NCBI RefSeq assembly: GCF_901709675.1
Contig: NC_051088.1
Span: forward strand, 11,423,193 to 11,487,192
DNA length: 64,000 bases
From: Syngnathus acus
Taxonomy: Eukaryota; Chordata; Actinopteri; Syngnathiformes; Syngnathidae
Direction: 5' to 3'
Numbering within the stretch: the first letter of the stretch is position 1; each line of letters opens with the position of its first letter. The notes under the pieces were generated by a model. It was not told the origin of the DNA. It did not search any database and saw only the letters and a list, made by a program, of their open reading frames with translations. Below, in pieces: positions 49,701-64,000 of this stretch. The translations under genes and the position numbers were made by a program.

Positions 49701-52375
49701 AGCTTGTTATCACAACAGTGTACCAATGCGTTCCCAAGCAGAACTATTTGTAGCTATAATATGTTGCTGATGAAAAAAAAAACATGCAGGCATGGGGAGA
49801 ACATCCAAACTCCACACAGCATGGGCCAAGATTTGGATGTAAAACTGAAAAATAACCTGTTAGGAATGAATTGCACCTTGCACAGCAGTCAGTACAACTC
49901 CAAGGTCGTTCAGCACAATTAAAATGACAAGGAGAAGTTTACAAGAGTTTAGTAAACGGATCAGGTAACATCCTAGCTTCTTCTGTTTCTTCACTTTATG
50001 TTCTTGTAATTTGTACTTTCTCTGAGTATGCTGCTTTTCACAGGTCAGTCTTGGTATTGCAACAGACATCCTTTTCAGGGAGATTTATGATTATAGGTCA
50101 AAATCTTGTTACGTGTTCGGTAGGGGTCAAACTGACTGGATGGCTAATCGATGCGCTGGCTTTACGACTCCTGAATAATGGTCATAGATTGTGTTTGATT
50201 AATCGGGAATCACGTGTTTTGGCATGAATAAAACAGATGGCTCGTAGGTCATCGGTCGGTGAAGCAAACTAGCAGTGGTGCCTGAGGCGTGTAGAAATGT
50301 TTCTCTAAAATGAGACTGGTAGAAGATTCACTTGCAAAAATGTAAGTGTATACTGTAATGAAATGTAATAAAAGCCCACCTAAAAAGGCTTTTGTTAATG
50401 CTAGCCAATAAACAACATTACATTGACCCTCGGCATATTTATCAATCGCCCTACACTAACAGTGAAAAGACAGACAAGCACGGCTTATACGATGAAACCA
50501 AGACAAGCAGCGGTTGCCCCATAACTTCTTTATTGTATGTTGTAATATGATGTGAATGAGTGAACTTTTGGAGACACACAAACGTTGTCAACAGAGAAAA
50601 TTAGGGATGGAGAAGTACCGATACCAGATATCTACATCGGTACCGTTAGCAGTCTTGTGGCCATTTTATGATCAGATACTATAAATTAGAAGAATCAAAA
50701 ATCGCCCTTAATTTCATTAAGAGGACTACAACTCCAAGTTTGACCTTTTCTTCTTTCGGCTCGTGGCTGTGCTGTAAAATCGTAAATAATGACATTTTAA
50801 ATCAACCCCAAATAATCGCGTATTAAATTAATAGGTCATTCATTATAGGACACCTTCGCTATAATCAGTTAGTTTGAGTTAGTTTTGAAAATATGTAGTA
50901 TCAGTTAGTTTTATTTTTGTTTTGTAAATGAGAAGGTTTTTTTCAATTTTAGTTTTAGTTATTTCATTTGTTTTCATTTACTAAAATAACCTTAATATGC
51001 ATCCATTTTAGCCACGTTAGCTTAACATGTGCATGAATTGGCCTCAATACATCAAAATGTTGCTTTCATTGCCTATGATGAGTTCAAAACATTTTGTTCA
51101 ATTTTCTAAAAGGAATCAAAATGTGCACTGTGTAACATACTCTGAGGATCTGAAACTCAATGATTTAAATAGTCTGTTCCATGGTCAAACTGTGAACCAT
51201 CATAAAACCTTTACAGATCATGTTTTAGGTAACATTTTAACGTTCTCAACTCTTATGCAATTGCAAGTAAAACTGTCTTCCATAAAATGATGGGACATAA
51301 AAAAACAGTCATATGTGTAATATATATTATAAAGGCATTGATTTGCTTTACAGTCCCACCTCACACTTGTCATATCAATTTTCTTTAAACATTCTTCATC
51401 ATCCTATAAATGCAAAATAAAAGGCTAAAAGGAAATAATGCTGTCTTCGCTTTGAGAACTAGCAACGGTGTATGCTGACCAAGTCTTTCCGATTCCAGTG
51501 TCCTTTCACTGAACATCCTGTATACAGGGTAACGTTTCTGTTTACGATTGTCCCGAATGCACCGTACGACATTCCAAGATTACAATGTGTGCAATTGGAA
51601 GATGTCGTTGCGCCCCATCTTGAATATTAATGACCATATCGTAATGACAAAGCAAAGTCCAGCGCTTTTAATGACTCCATTCACTTTTGCGGTCTTATCA
51701 TTGAACCTTAGTTGCCCAATTCAAAAAGCCATTATGATTTCCTTGTATTGCTTCTTGGATGTTACCTCCATACTTCCTATCGGCGTACATGTGTTTTTCA
51801 CTTTCGTCATATGTAAAAATGTGGTTTACGTCAATACCTTAGAAATGGAACTCTACTGTTTTGGCTGACTCTGGAGTCATATCTTCTTCCCATAATCTGG
51901 TTCGCTAACAGTGTACAACCTCGTGGCTGTTCGGCTTTTGAGGTTCCAATGTGTGTAAATGTGACTTGATGAAAATTTCTTGTCAGTTGAGACAGCACCT
52001 TCTTTTAACATGCAGCGTCAGATAACAGAGGACACTATGGACATTCATTTTAATATATCACATATACAGCATATAGAAAAATAAAAAGCTGTTTTCATTG
52101 TTGTCATATAACGGACATGTATTTTTTTTTTAATTGAGGGTATGTTTGGGAGGTTAGCTACGTTTAAAGCAGATGTCATATCAAATGGGTTTTAGCGACA
52201 AACTAAAAAGCTCAGTTAGCAAAAAGGCAGACACACCTGAGCAACAGTTGTCATGACAACAAAGCGCTTGCAGGGTGTGGAAGGCTTCTCTCTGGGAGCA
52301 TCTTGATTGACAGGATCACGCTAAACAAAGCATCTTCAAAACCCAGTTTTGTGATGCTGCTTTGGCAGTCATGTT

Positions 52376-52381
52376 TTTATT
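52376..52381 (-). terminator. candidate cbln4 poly(A) signal
   Basis: Reverse-strand AATAAA 69 nt after the stop codon. Very close for a cerebellin 3' UTR, so a more distal signal may be the main one. Confidence 0.35.
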
Positions 52382-52449
52382 TATGCAGCGACGACACATC
52401 ACGAAAGAGAAGTCGGTCACTTTACAAACCGTTGTGGTTTTCTTATTAT

Positions 52450-56019
<3,570 letters not shown>

Positions 56020-56580
56020 TTACCCCGCGAGTTGTCCACTAGCGGCTCCGCACATGCGCCGCGTACACTAGAGACACCCTCATCGCGCACGGCATCCTTG
56101 TTGAGTCCAAATTCCCAGCTCGAAAAACGTCTGAGCGTGTCATTTAAATAAAGCAAGCAAATGAGTAAAGTTGGTGCGTATGCGTGCGCAAATCAAAACC
56201 TTGATGCAAGTCAAAGGATGATGCGCCTCCAGTAGCCTGGGTCCGTCCGCTCCACGCACAGATCTGAAGATATTTGCTCAGTGGTGCTGCGTGATTGCGC
56301 GCCCAAACGCAGCCAGCCAAGCTCTCTGCGCGCACGCGCACCCGAACCTCAATTAACAATTGTCAGATACCGTCTTGCACGTTACACGCACCATCTCACC
56401 TGCAAGTTGCGACAAGAACTTGACTTAGGGCAATTAGCAGTGTCTTCAATTCATGTTTGCTCATCAATTGGTTCCATTGGTTTTGTTGATCACAATTTAG
56501 ACAAAATAGGTGGGATACTATTTTCATCGAGCTGCTGGGTTTATCTAGATAAGACTCAACTGCAGTTATACTTTAAGTTG

Positions 56581-56583
56581 TAT

Positions 56584-56630
<47 letters not shown>

Positions 56631-56632
56631 TT
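56581..56632. repeat. (TTTA)n microsatellite
   Basis: About 13 perfect TATT units. Confidence 0.95.
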
Positions 56633-56818
56633 TGCGCTATTTACCTGTCAGTTGAGTAGAAGCACTTGTGGCTAAAGCCACACTGTGGCAGGGTTTTTGC
56701 AATTTGCAATCAGTTTCTTTGCACACGATTTGACAATCGTGCTTTTTTCTTTATGGATCAATAAATAGTTGGCGAACTTGGTACTTCAAGACATTGTCTT
56801 CCAATATGAACAAAAGTC

Positions 56819-57184
56819 CATCCATCCATCCATTTTCTGAACCGCTTAGTCCCCACGGGGGTCGCGGGAGTGCTGGAGCCTATCCCAGCCGTCAACGGGC
56901 AGTAGGCGAGGGACACCCTGAACCGGTTGCCAGCTGATCGCAGGGCACACAGAGACAAACAGCCATTTGCACTCGCACTCACACCTAGGGACAATTTGGA
57001 GTCTTCAATCGGCCTACCAAGCATGTTTTTGGGATGCGGGAGGAAACCGGAGTGCCCGGAGAAAACCCACGTGGGCCCGGGGAGAACATGCAAACTCCAC
57101 ACAGGGAGGGCCGGAGGTGGAATCGAACCCGCACCCTCCTAACTGTGAGGCGGACGTGCTACCCAGTGCGCCACCGAGCCGCCC
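56819..57184 (-). mobile_element. complete tRNA-derived SINE
   Basis: Read on the minus strand it starts GGCGGCTCGGTGGCGCACTG with an A-box-like GTGGCGCACTGGGTAGC and a B-box GGGTTCGATTCC. It ends at AAAATGGATGGATGGATG. A 13-bp target duplication ATGAACAAAAGTC flanks it (56806-56818 and 57185-57197). This is the family seen in fragments across the window. The intact duplication and low damage suggest a fairly recent insertion. Confidence 0.9.
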
Positions 57185-58162
57185 ATGAACAAAAGTCTTT
57201 TTTTAAAATGTTTTTTATTGTTGCACCGAGTTGTGTCCAGTCTCGTTCAGCTATTTTGTTCTTTATGCTACATACAAAGCAAGAATGCTTGGATTACTTT
57301 TTTTGATTCTTTTCATTCTCTCAGCTAGTCTATTGGCAACTTGGAGCAGACATCACCACGTAGTAGAGTCGATGAATGGCTGGGACAGTATATCGGGAAA
57401 CACAATCAGACAAAGTCAAACGCATAAGAATGAAATCACTCAAAAACAAAATGTTTATCTCAGAAACACATCATTTATTCATTCAATAGTACTCCAAATA
57501 CAGTCCATTTAAACGCAGCCAACAACCGTCCCACTTTCCTGAAGTGCAAAATGGCCATCAAAAGACACAGCATAATACCCAAAACACATGAATGAAGTGG
57601 TGGTTTATGCAAGAATTTAAGTAAACTATTTCCTTCTTTTAAACCAAGTCAGACAGTAGTCTCAACACTAGTTGTATTGTTTTCAGTCATGTGGACATTA
57701 ATAGAATATTTAGCAAAATTACACCAAAAAAAATACAAAACTGCAGAGGGTGGTGCAAGAATTCATTTTCCCCATTTGAGTATCTATGGCATTACCCCCA
57801 AAATTATAATGGCACTGCCCAGCTGCTCATCGTCACGCATGAACCAGGAAGATGTCTGCGAACTAACAAACAGATGGACAAACAAACACAAATAGGATTT
57901 TTTTTTTGTCGGCGCCAAGACATGCATTCGTATCCCTTCATACACTTGTATTGCAGTCTTGGTAATTAAAATATTGTTTGTATGTTTAATTAAGGTTTTA
58001 CAGTGTGGAATTGAAAACACATGGTTTCTATTTCCATTATTTGACAGAATGAGTTTTCACCATCTGATTGCTTGATTTAAAAATGCTGGAAAACAGGAAC
58101 AGAAACCAAATGGTTGATATTCTTGTCATGTATAGAGAATAAATTCTAATTTCCATTGCCAT

Positions 58163-61100
58163 CTATATAACCTCAGCGCGGGCCCTCTTGAAGTCGTGGA
58201 TGAATTGACAGATGAAGCCAAAGAGCTCCTGAGAGTCCTGGTCAGCCGCCTCTCCAAACTTCACCTTGTAGCAAGAGAAAACACACATGTGGTTACTTGC
58301 TTGGGAGGACACATGCACACCCAATTTCAGCCAGCACAATTAATTTACAATTAGCGAGCGCCGTTTAGCCTGATTAGTGCGGCGATTCCTGGGTGGCGTA
58401 CGTTTGTTCTTAACACCGGTCGAATTAATGACCTCATAAAGTGCCGCTGCATGCCACCTGCTCCGCTGGTGTATTTTAACACTGACTTGAACATGGATTG
58501 CTTACTTAATACTCATCTGGACGCTTCGGGGTCACCGACACCGAATTCCAAACTTTCTAAAGGTCGATTGGGGTTAAGTGGCCTAATTAAAGTGCTGCAT
58601 GCTGGTGGGAGTGCCTCTGAGGTTTTTCCTTTTTTAACATTTGAACAAAAGGGAAACACCATTTATTGTCTTATATCACAAATTGATTATTAATCTTTAT
58701 CGATGCACGTTTGACAGAACTCAAAAATGTCTCTGTATTTATTTGTGAATGAAGCACATGTCTGCATTAGTGGTTATGGGACTAATACCGTTTGCATCAA
58801 TGTCTCTCTGTAACTACATTGCGGTAAGTTAACGTCTGCATATTTCTAGCGAACACAACAGCCAGCTTACAGCATGTCATGTCTCCCTGCACCATTTCCA
58901 TTTCCTTGCCTCAAACGTCTTTACAAGCAGCCGTAATGTTTTATACATAAAACATCTCAACTATTCAAGGACATCATGAAGTATTCTGCGCCCTTGTGAC
59001 CAGGCTTAATATTATTAAGTCATATGAGTCTTTTTGCATATCCTCTGCTAGTTTGCACCAGTCAGCTGCAATCATCTGTCTCCATGGCGTTGCAAGTAGC
59101 TTTGGGTTACATCACATTACTCCGCACTACATCACGTTACTCCGCACTACATCACATTACTCCACACCACATTACACTCGATACAACACCAGATTGAAAG
59201 ACATGAGAAAAAATAAATACATTTCCAGGTCTTCTCAGCCCTTATGTCAGAATGAATCATTGAAATGATGCACTGCCACAATTTGATGGTGCAAGCAAAA
59301 GCTTGTTCATTTATCCTCTGTTGAGCATACCTGCTTTTGACTGGGCTCATTTGGGCAAATTCATGAGTATGTCACTGAAACTGGTGTCAGGGACAATTTA
59401 TTTATTTATTTTTTTTAACTTTCCATGGGGCGGTAAAGGAGCTTAGTGGGGTCATGTTCAGGTCCTCAGACCTGGATACCAAATTTTGACTACCGATACT
59501 AGATTTCATTAACATTCTAAGACAGTCCACAATATAATGTAAAAGCAATAAACACTCAATAACAAACAACAGAGTTTGACAATAATTATTCTTCAGAAAA
59601 AGTAATATTTTTCATCACACTTCTTGCCCTGGAGTCTAACTTTCTCTCTAAATACTGTCACGTGGATTTTTGACTTAAGGAGGAAGGTTTTAACGGGACG
59701 AGACAAAACATCAGAGGGTGAATGTTTGCTGCGCTCACTCCAGTCTCTCGTCGTCGCTCACTCGAGTGCAAGCTGTGGCGAAACAGAGCAATCTAATTTT
59801 GGCTTTGTGTAACCCAATTGTCTGCTCTCCTAGCGCTGATTCTATAGCGCTCATTCCATCATAGCCAGTGGTGAGCATGTGTGGGCTTTCAATGGAGATT
59901 GATAGAGGCCATTTGAGGGATTTTTCTAAAGGACTGGCTTTGTTCTTTGGGGGGAAAAAAAGAACTCCAAAATATTAATGTGAATTTAAGGTGCTAGCAC
60001 AAAATAGCTTGTTGATAGATGGGAAAGTATTGAAATATATTTTACGACCTCTACCAAGTAAGGTTGATTCCATACTGCTTATGCTAAGGCAGCATTTCCA
60101 GAGAGGGTATGCTTTACGGAAGAAAAATAAATCTTAGTGCACACCATTCAAAGTCACAAAATTGGATACACAGACCATGTGTGTACTTTTTGCAATCTAA
60201 TAGTGGAGCATTTTATTGTTCTGTCAGCACTGCAGTTGTCACTGACAGAGATAAATGAATTGAGATGTATTATTTGTAGCAAATGAAATTTTTTTTTTAG
60301 ATTGGATAATTTCCCATGGCACCCTGGATTAGAACCCCAACTCTTAAGGAAGTCTGGACGGTTCGAAGTCAGTCGTCGCCTATTAGAGGACTGGAGCAGG
60401 TACTTTGGATTTACTAGGCTCTGACATTTTTATGACTATTATGAACAGACAAATATTTATGAAAGTGCTACTTTCTTCATTAAAAACATAATCACCCCCA
60501 AAAAAATGGCTGTTTTTGCGGCAGCTGGAACGAATTAATGACATTTCCTTTCATTTAAATCGGGAAGGCTGATTTGAGATACAAGTGGTTTCAGTGCCAC
60601 TGGGCTCGCTCTGGGGGGGTCCACGGTGGCTCTGGAGCCTCGTGCGCCCGACACCCAGGACGAGTTCCAGGCGTTCGGCTTGTATTTCTTCGACCTCCCT
60701 GTGCTTCCGCTGCACAAACGTTCAAATACTTGACACCACAGGACACTGGAGCAATAAAAAGAAGATTTTGATATATAAAGTCCGGGATTACCAAAATGCC
60801 AGAGTAGAGCTTTTTCATCTCCTCGCAAGACCTCATCAAGTCCAAAAGCTCTGTGTTGTATTTCTCCACAGCCACCTGGGGAATAAAGACAATAAATAGA
60901 GTGCAGCAGGTAAGTGGCTTTTCAATCAGACAGTCTGTGCTCATCACTAATTATTCTTTCAGAAAATTCCAGTCTGTTTAGTATGCTGTGTTCATACAGT
61001 AGTGGTTGCTGGATGAGCTCTGCTAATTAACCTCTGACTCACATGGAAACAAACTACCTTTCTTTCATATAGTGATTGAGCCATCTACTTACCTACTCAG

Positions 61101-63183
61101 CACCAAATTTTTGACCTACCAAACTCAAAGTTGAAAAACAGTACGTACCTTTATAAGTACCAACAGATATACTTTGAATCTAATTACCGACCAATTTATC
61201 AGCAATCAACTGACGTACTAATCTATTACCGTAATTTTCAGACTATAAGCCGCACCCGACTATAAGCCGCACCAGCTAAAATAACAGCACAACAGCGGTC
61301 CACAGCCTTTTTATGAGTGTATAAGTGTATTAGTCATGAGAAAAATCACGGAAAAACTCCTATACAAGACGCACCGGACTATAAGCCGCAGGGTTCAAAA
61401 TTTGAGAAAAAAGTCGCGCCTTATAGTCCGAAATTTACGGTACTTATAAGTTTTTAATTTTACCTTCAGGTCTTTGCTGAATTGTGCATGATGCGCCCCA
61501 ACATTTCTCTTCTTGGAAGTTTTGCCGTACTGGATGACTTTTTGCAGTTCATTTTTCAGGACTGAGAGAGCACAGACACAATTTTGATGCTGCAGGGCAT
61601 TGGGGCAAAACTCATAAGATGCCATCTACTCACCATCTACCTCAGCAGTTAGGCCTTTGACAGAAGCTAAGATACACAGAAAAAAAGCTGTTTCATATAA
61701 CTTAATTTTCTTTCATCTTCGATCAAACATTGGGTCGTAAATACCTCCTGGGACCGCTTCAAATTCCGCCAACTCGTTAGTAAAGTTGGCCAATACCGGC
61801 TCGTGTAACATGATCTGCTCCACAAGGGCATGGAGCAAGGTGAACGTCGGCTCTCTACCGCGAAGCTGCGACAGCTGTGGATTGACAGCGCAGACAAACA
61901 ATGACATGGCAGAACCTCCTTTGTTTAAAAGTACATTACATTGGTCGAAGGGTTTGTGTGTTTATTCTTAAGTGTTTCTACATGTATAGGCCAGACAGGA
62001 GATTCTCGATGTAAAGATTGAATTGATTCCTTCAAGGTGACTTTTTTTTGTTTGTTTTACTTTTTCCACATCATGAGTGTAGTGTTTAATGTCATAATAG
62101 GATCAATACAAGTTAAAGACATCTGTCTTACAATTTAAATGTTCACTCTTGAATGTCCAATGCAGGTCTCAGCAAATCTTACAAGAAGTGTCCAGTGAGT
62201 TTAAAATAATCTTCAGTGCCTTTTTCTCGCAGTCAGGCGTTCACTCAAAGAGTGTCTATCTGTCTGTCACCTTAATAGCCCAATAAGACCACGCCTCAGA
62301 AGGGAACGGAAGGCCTCGGCTTCATTAGAGCAGGTCGAGGACATTTTAGGTGTGGGCCCAACATACGGGCCCTTAAAAACCCCCGGTGGGGACACTCGCA
62401 CACGGCAGAAGTTCAAATTAAATTCGGAACAGTTGCATCACAAGACTCCTAAGCCATTTAGACTTTTAAGCGAAACATAATTATATTTAATTCCCCCACG
62501 TGGATTTCACTTTCTCACCATGTCTAGCAAGGCAAAAAACATCAGCTGGTGACATTCAACATCTTACGACTATGCTGTTTTGCTATTTGTGCGCAATGCT
62601 AATTTCTGCAATGATGCAGTAAACTAATTTGTTCCATACTATTCTGTGCTTTAATATTCAGGCAATGCTACTGCATATTGTTGATACGACGAGTATTTTT
62701 ACTATCTGTACTTACCTAAATACAGAAAATGAGTACTTTTGCCAACTGTCTTTTCCACCAAACTATAATGCGACAAATTCCTTTATTAAAACATTTGTAT
62801 TGCTTTATGTAAGCTGTGCTATTCCCGTGCCTACACTGTGTAAATGTTCCTTTCATTTGTGAATTTGAGGTACAAAGTGATCATTCGTCAAAATGTAAGC
62901 GTGAGACCCGAATGTACTTAAGCGGCCGCAGCAGGACGGCCGTGAGTCAAAATGAAGAGAAGCCCTGTTGTGTATGTCAATGAGCGGCGTCTTATTAGCG
63001 CTGCGCCACAGCTCAACAGCGGAGTCATACTTTAGCTAACGCTGAGAGGCGGAATCCCTTGGCCTTTTTCTTTCCGGCATTCTCATTGAGGTAATTGCCG
63101 ATGGCCAGCAGGTACTCCAGCACGGCAACGAATGACCTGCAGGTTTGCAGCTCTGCAGACATTGCAATCTTCTGGCCAATCAG
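58163..63183 (-). CDS. formin, C-terminal half of the FH2 domain (gene continues past window)
   Basis: Exons in transcript order: 63183-63031, 61874-61745, 61666-61634, 61561-61464, 60875-60792 and 58264-58163. Phases join without a break to about 199 residues. Diagnostic FH2 features: LLAIGNYLNENAGKKKAKGFRLSALAKL (in FH2, GNxxN...GFxLxxLxKL), LLHALVEQI, GLTAEVDVLKNELQKV, and the closing ELFGFICQFIHDFKRARAE. FH2 dimers nucleate and processively elongate actin filaments in the cytoplasm. The upstream FH2 half, any FH1 and regulatory domains lie beyond 64000 or were missed. The last exon reads ...RARAEVI-stop, which would end the protein just after FH2, as in delphilin (GRID2IP), though a weak donor (GAG GTTATA) overlaps the stop. 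I cannot place it between delphilin and the FHDC-type fish formins. Confidence 0.85.
59108..59165. repeat. three tandem 20-bp units, ACATCACATTACTCCGCACT type
   Basis: Three near-identical copies in a row inside the last formin intron. Confidence 0.8.
60551..60709 (-). CDS. possible alternative terminal exon of the formin gene
   Basis: After a minus-strand acceptor (AACGTTTGTGCAG) comes a GC-rich phase-0 frame of 52 codons, RKHREVEEIQAERLELVLG..., ending NQPSRFK-stop. The charged start looks like the coil that follows FH2 in other formins (the ENxxRR/EEE type), yet it lies upstream of the final FH2 exon. It could serve as an early alternative 3' end after exon 60875-60792. The opposite strand is also open, so the coding strand is not certain. 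Confidence 0.35.
   Translation of the reverse strand, partial: RKHREVEEIQAERLELVLGVGRTRLQSHRGPPQSEPSGTETTCISNQPSRFK
61229..61440. mobile_element. MITE of the same family as 36639-37005, shorter
   Basis: Ends CCGTAATTTTCAGACTATAA and TTATAGTCCGAAATTTACGG, flanked by TA (61227-61228 and 61441-61442). About 212 bp. It sits in a formin intron 23 bp from the donor of exon 61561-61464. Confidence 0.85.
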
Positions 63184-64000
63184 CTGCAAGGCAAACAACG
63201 TCTGACTTTATTATTTTTGCATGAATTAATTCCCCCACACAACAAACATGTTTTGAATGTTAAGTTTTAAGGTCAAAATAACTCTGGGCAATAGTGAGTT
63301 TTTTTATTTATTCTAAACACCACCTCATTTGACCCAATGAGATGAATAATCAGGCCTGTGTTGTTGGGCGAGATGATTATTTTGTATGGAATTGTGTCAA
63401 GTGCTAATATCCCTCTGGAAAAAACACACAACTCTGGTTTAACAAGCACAAGGCTGAAGTGAAAGTAGGACTGCTTCAGTTTTTCCAATGAGCTGTTTGG
63501 AGCAGAAAAAGAGGATGATGTGGGAAGGCACACACACACAAACGTCAATGGAAATATCATCTTCAGAAGTTAGTGATTTGCCACATTTGACTGCGCTAAT
63601 CAATATGTGCACTACTATTTTGACACTCTTTCTCCCTCACCTGCAACACTTGATCAAACACCAATTCCGTGATGTGAACTTACACCTCACCTGGCAACGG
63701 AAAATACAACCAGCAGACAAATTCTTCATTCTTTTTTTTCACCTTTGGTTTGTTTCACACAAACTGAGCTGCAAGTTTAGTTTGGAGGAGGGATCTCAAA
63801 CATCACAAAGTCACAATAACTAATGTTTTGTTGCATTTACCACATTTTTACAATTTACCACATTTTTACAATGGCCTAGGTTTCTCATCTGCACTGTGAC
63901 TTTTGTGGCAATTTTTTTGACAGTTTATAATCTGGCCAGGAAATCACAGTCTGTCAGGTTTGCCCGTCCTTTCCCACAACCGACCTGTTTTGGCCACGGC
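63184..64000 (-). other. formin intron, continuing beyond the window
   Basis: No FH2 exon is recognised between 63184 and 64000. A 16-bp direct repeat (TTTACCACATTTTTACAA) occurs at about 63836-63870. Confidence 0.5.

Larger units (their letters stand above)
42938..52449. other. intergenic region between the NAT8-like gene and cbln4
   Basis: About 9.5 kb without a gene I can support. It has a palindromic repeat at 43660-43740, SINE fragments at about 45553-45660 and 49775-49845, an AGTTTTAGTT-rich repeat fragment at about 50860-51000 and a short ATC run near 48860. Conserved regulatory elements for cbln4 could lie here but cannot be recognised without comparison. Confidence 0.5.

Noticed and set aside
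57120-57184. tRNA-like sequence with A and B boxes.
   Set aside because: It is the head of the SINE, not a functional tRNA gene.
60574-60771. Plus-strand frame over the GC-rich patch in the formin intron.
   Set aside because: The minus-strand frame has a better acceptor and a formin-like charged start; neither is proven.

Overview
The window is vertebrate nuclear DNA, almost certainly from a ray-finned (teleost) fish. The genes are split by GT-AG introns. The encoded proteins match vertebrate families. The background is AT-rich and carries typical fish repeats: a tRNA-derived SINE whose 3' tail ends in ATGG repeats, short inverted-repeat DNA transposons, a hAT-type element with 8-bp duplications, LINE 3' tails and long tetranucleotide microsatellites. 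There is no bacterial or viral gene, CRISPR array, rRNA or tRNA gene. All exon boundaries were read by eye from splice sites, reading phase and remembered homologues; no alignment or transcript data were used.

Layout. 1-4983 is intergenic and probably holds the ZNF217 3' UTR. 4984-8534 (minus) is the complete coding region of znf217, with a likely non-coding first exon near 11.3 kb. 11.5-16.6 kb is intergenic and contains a hAT element and a LINE tail. 16645-28719 (minus) is bcas1, rebuilt as a myristoylation-type first exon followed mostly by small phase-0 exons. It also contains a 2.3-kb open exon (23418-25736) with its own stop and poly(A) signals, which looks like an alternative 3' terminal exon. 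30924-32960 (plus) is pfdn4 in four coding exons. 41732-42779 (plus) is a NAT8/camello-like N-acetyltransferase in two exons. 52450-56010 (minus) is cbln4 in three exons. 58163-63183 (minus) is the 3' half of a formin FH2 gene that continues beyond the window.

The order znf217-bcas1-pfdn4-cbln4 matches human 20q13.2. Two genes expected there from the human map, CYP24A1 (between BCAS1 and PFDN4) and DOK5 (between PFDN4 and CBLN4), are not seen. A NAT8-like gene and a formin lie in or beside the block instead. The genes do not form a pathway: a CtBP-linked zinc-finger repressor, a myelin/oligodendrocyte-associated disordered protein, a chaperone subunit, a membrane acetyltransferase, a secreted synapse organiser and an actin regulator.

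Most notable observations: the 772-codon alternative BCAS1 exon with internal repeats and dynein-light-chain-type QT motifs; a charged formin-tail-like exon in the wrong genomic order relative to the last FH2 exon; a NAT8-like enzyme lacking the usual glycine of the acetyl-CoA loop; and two perfect oestrogen-response-element palindromes in tandem downstream of pfdn4.
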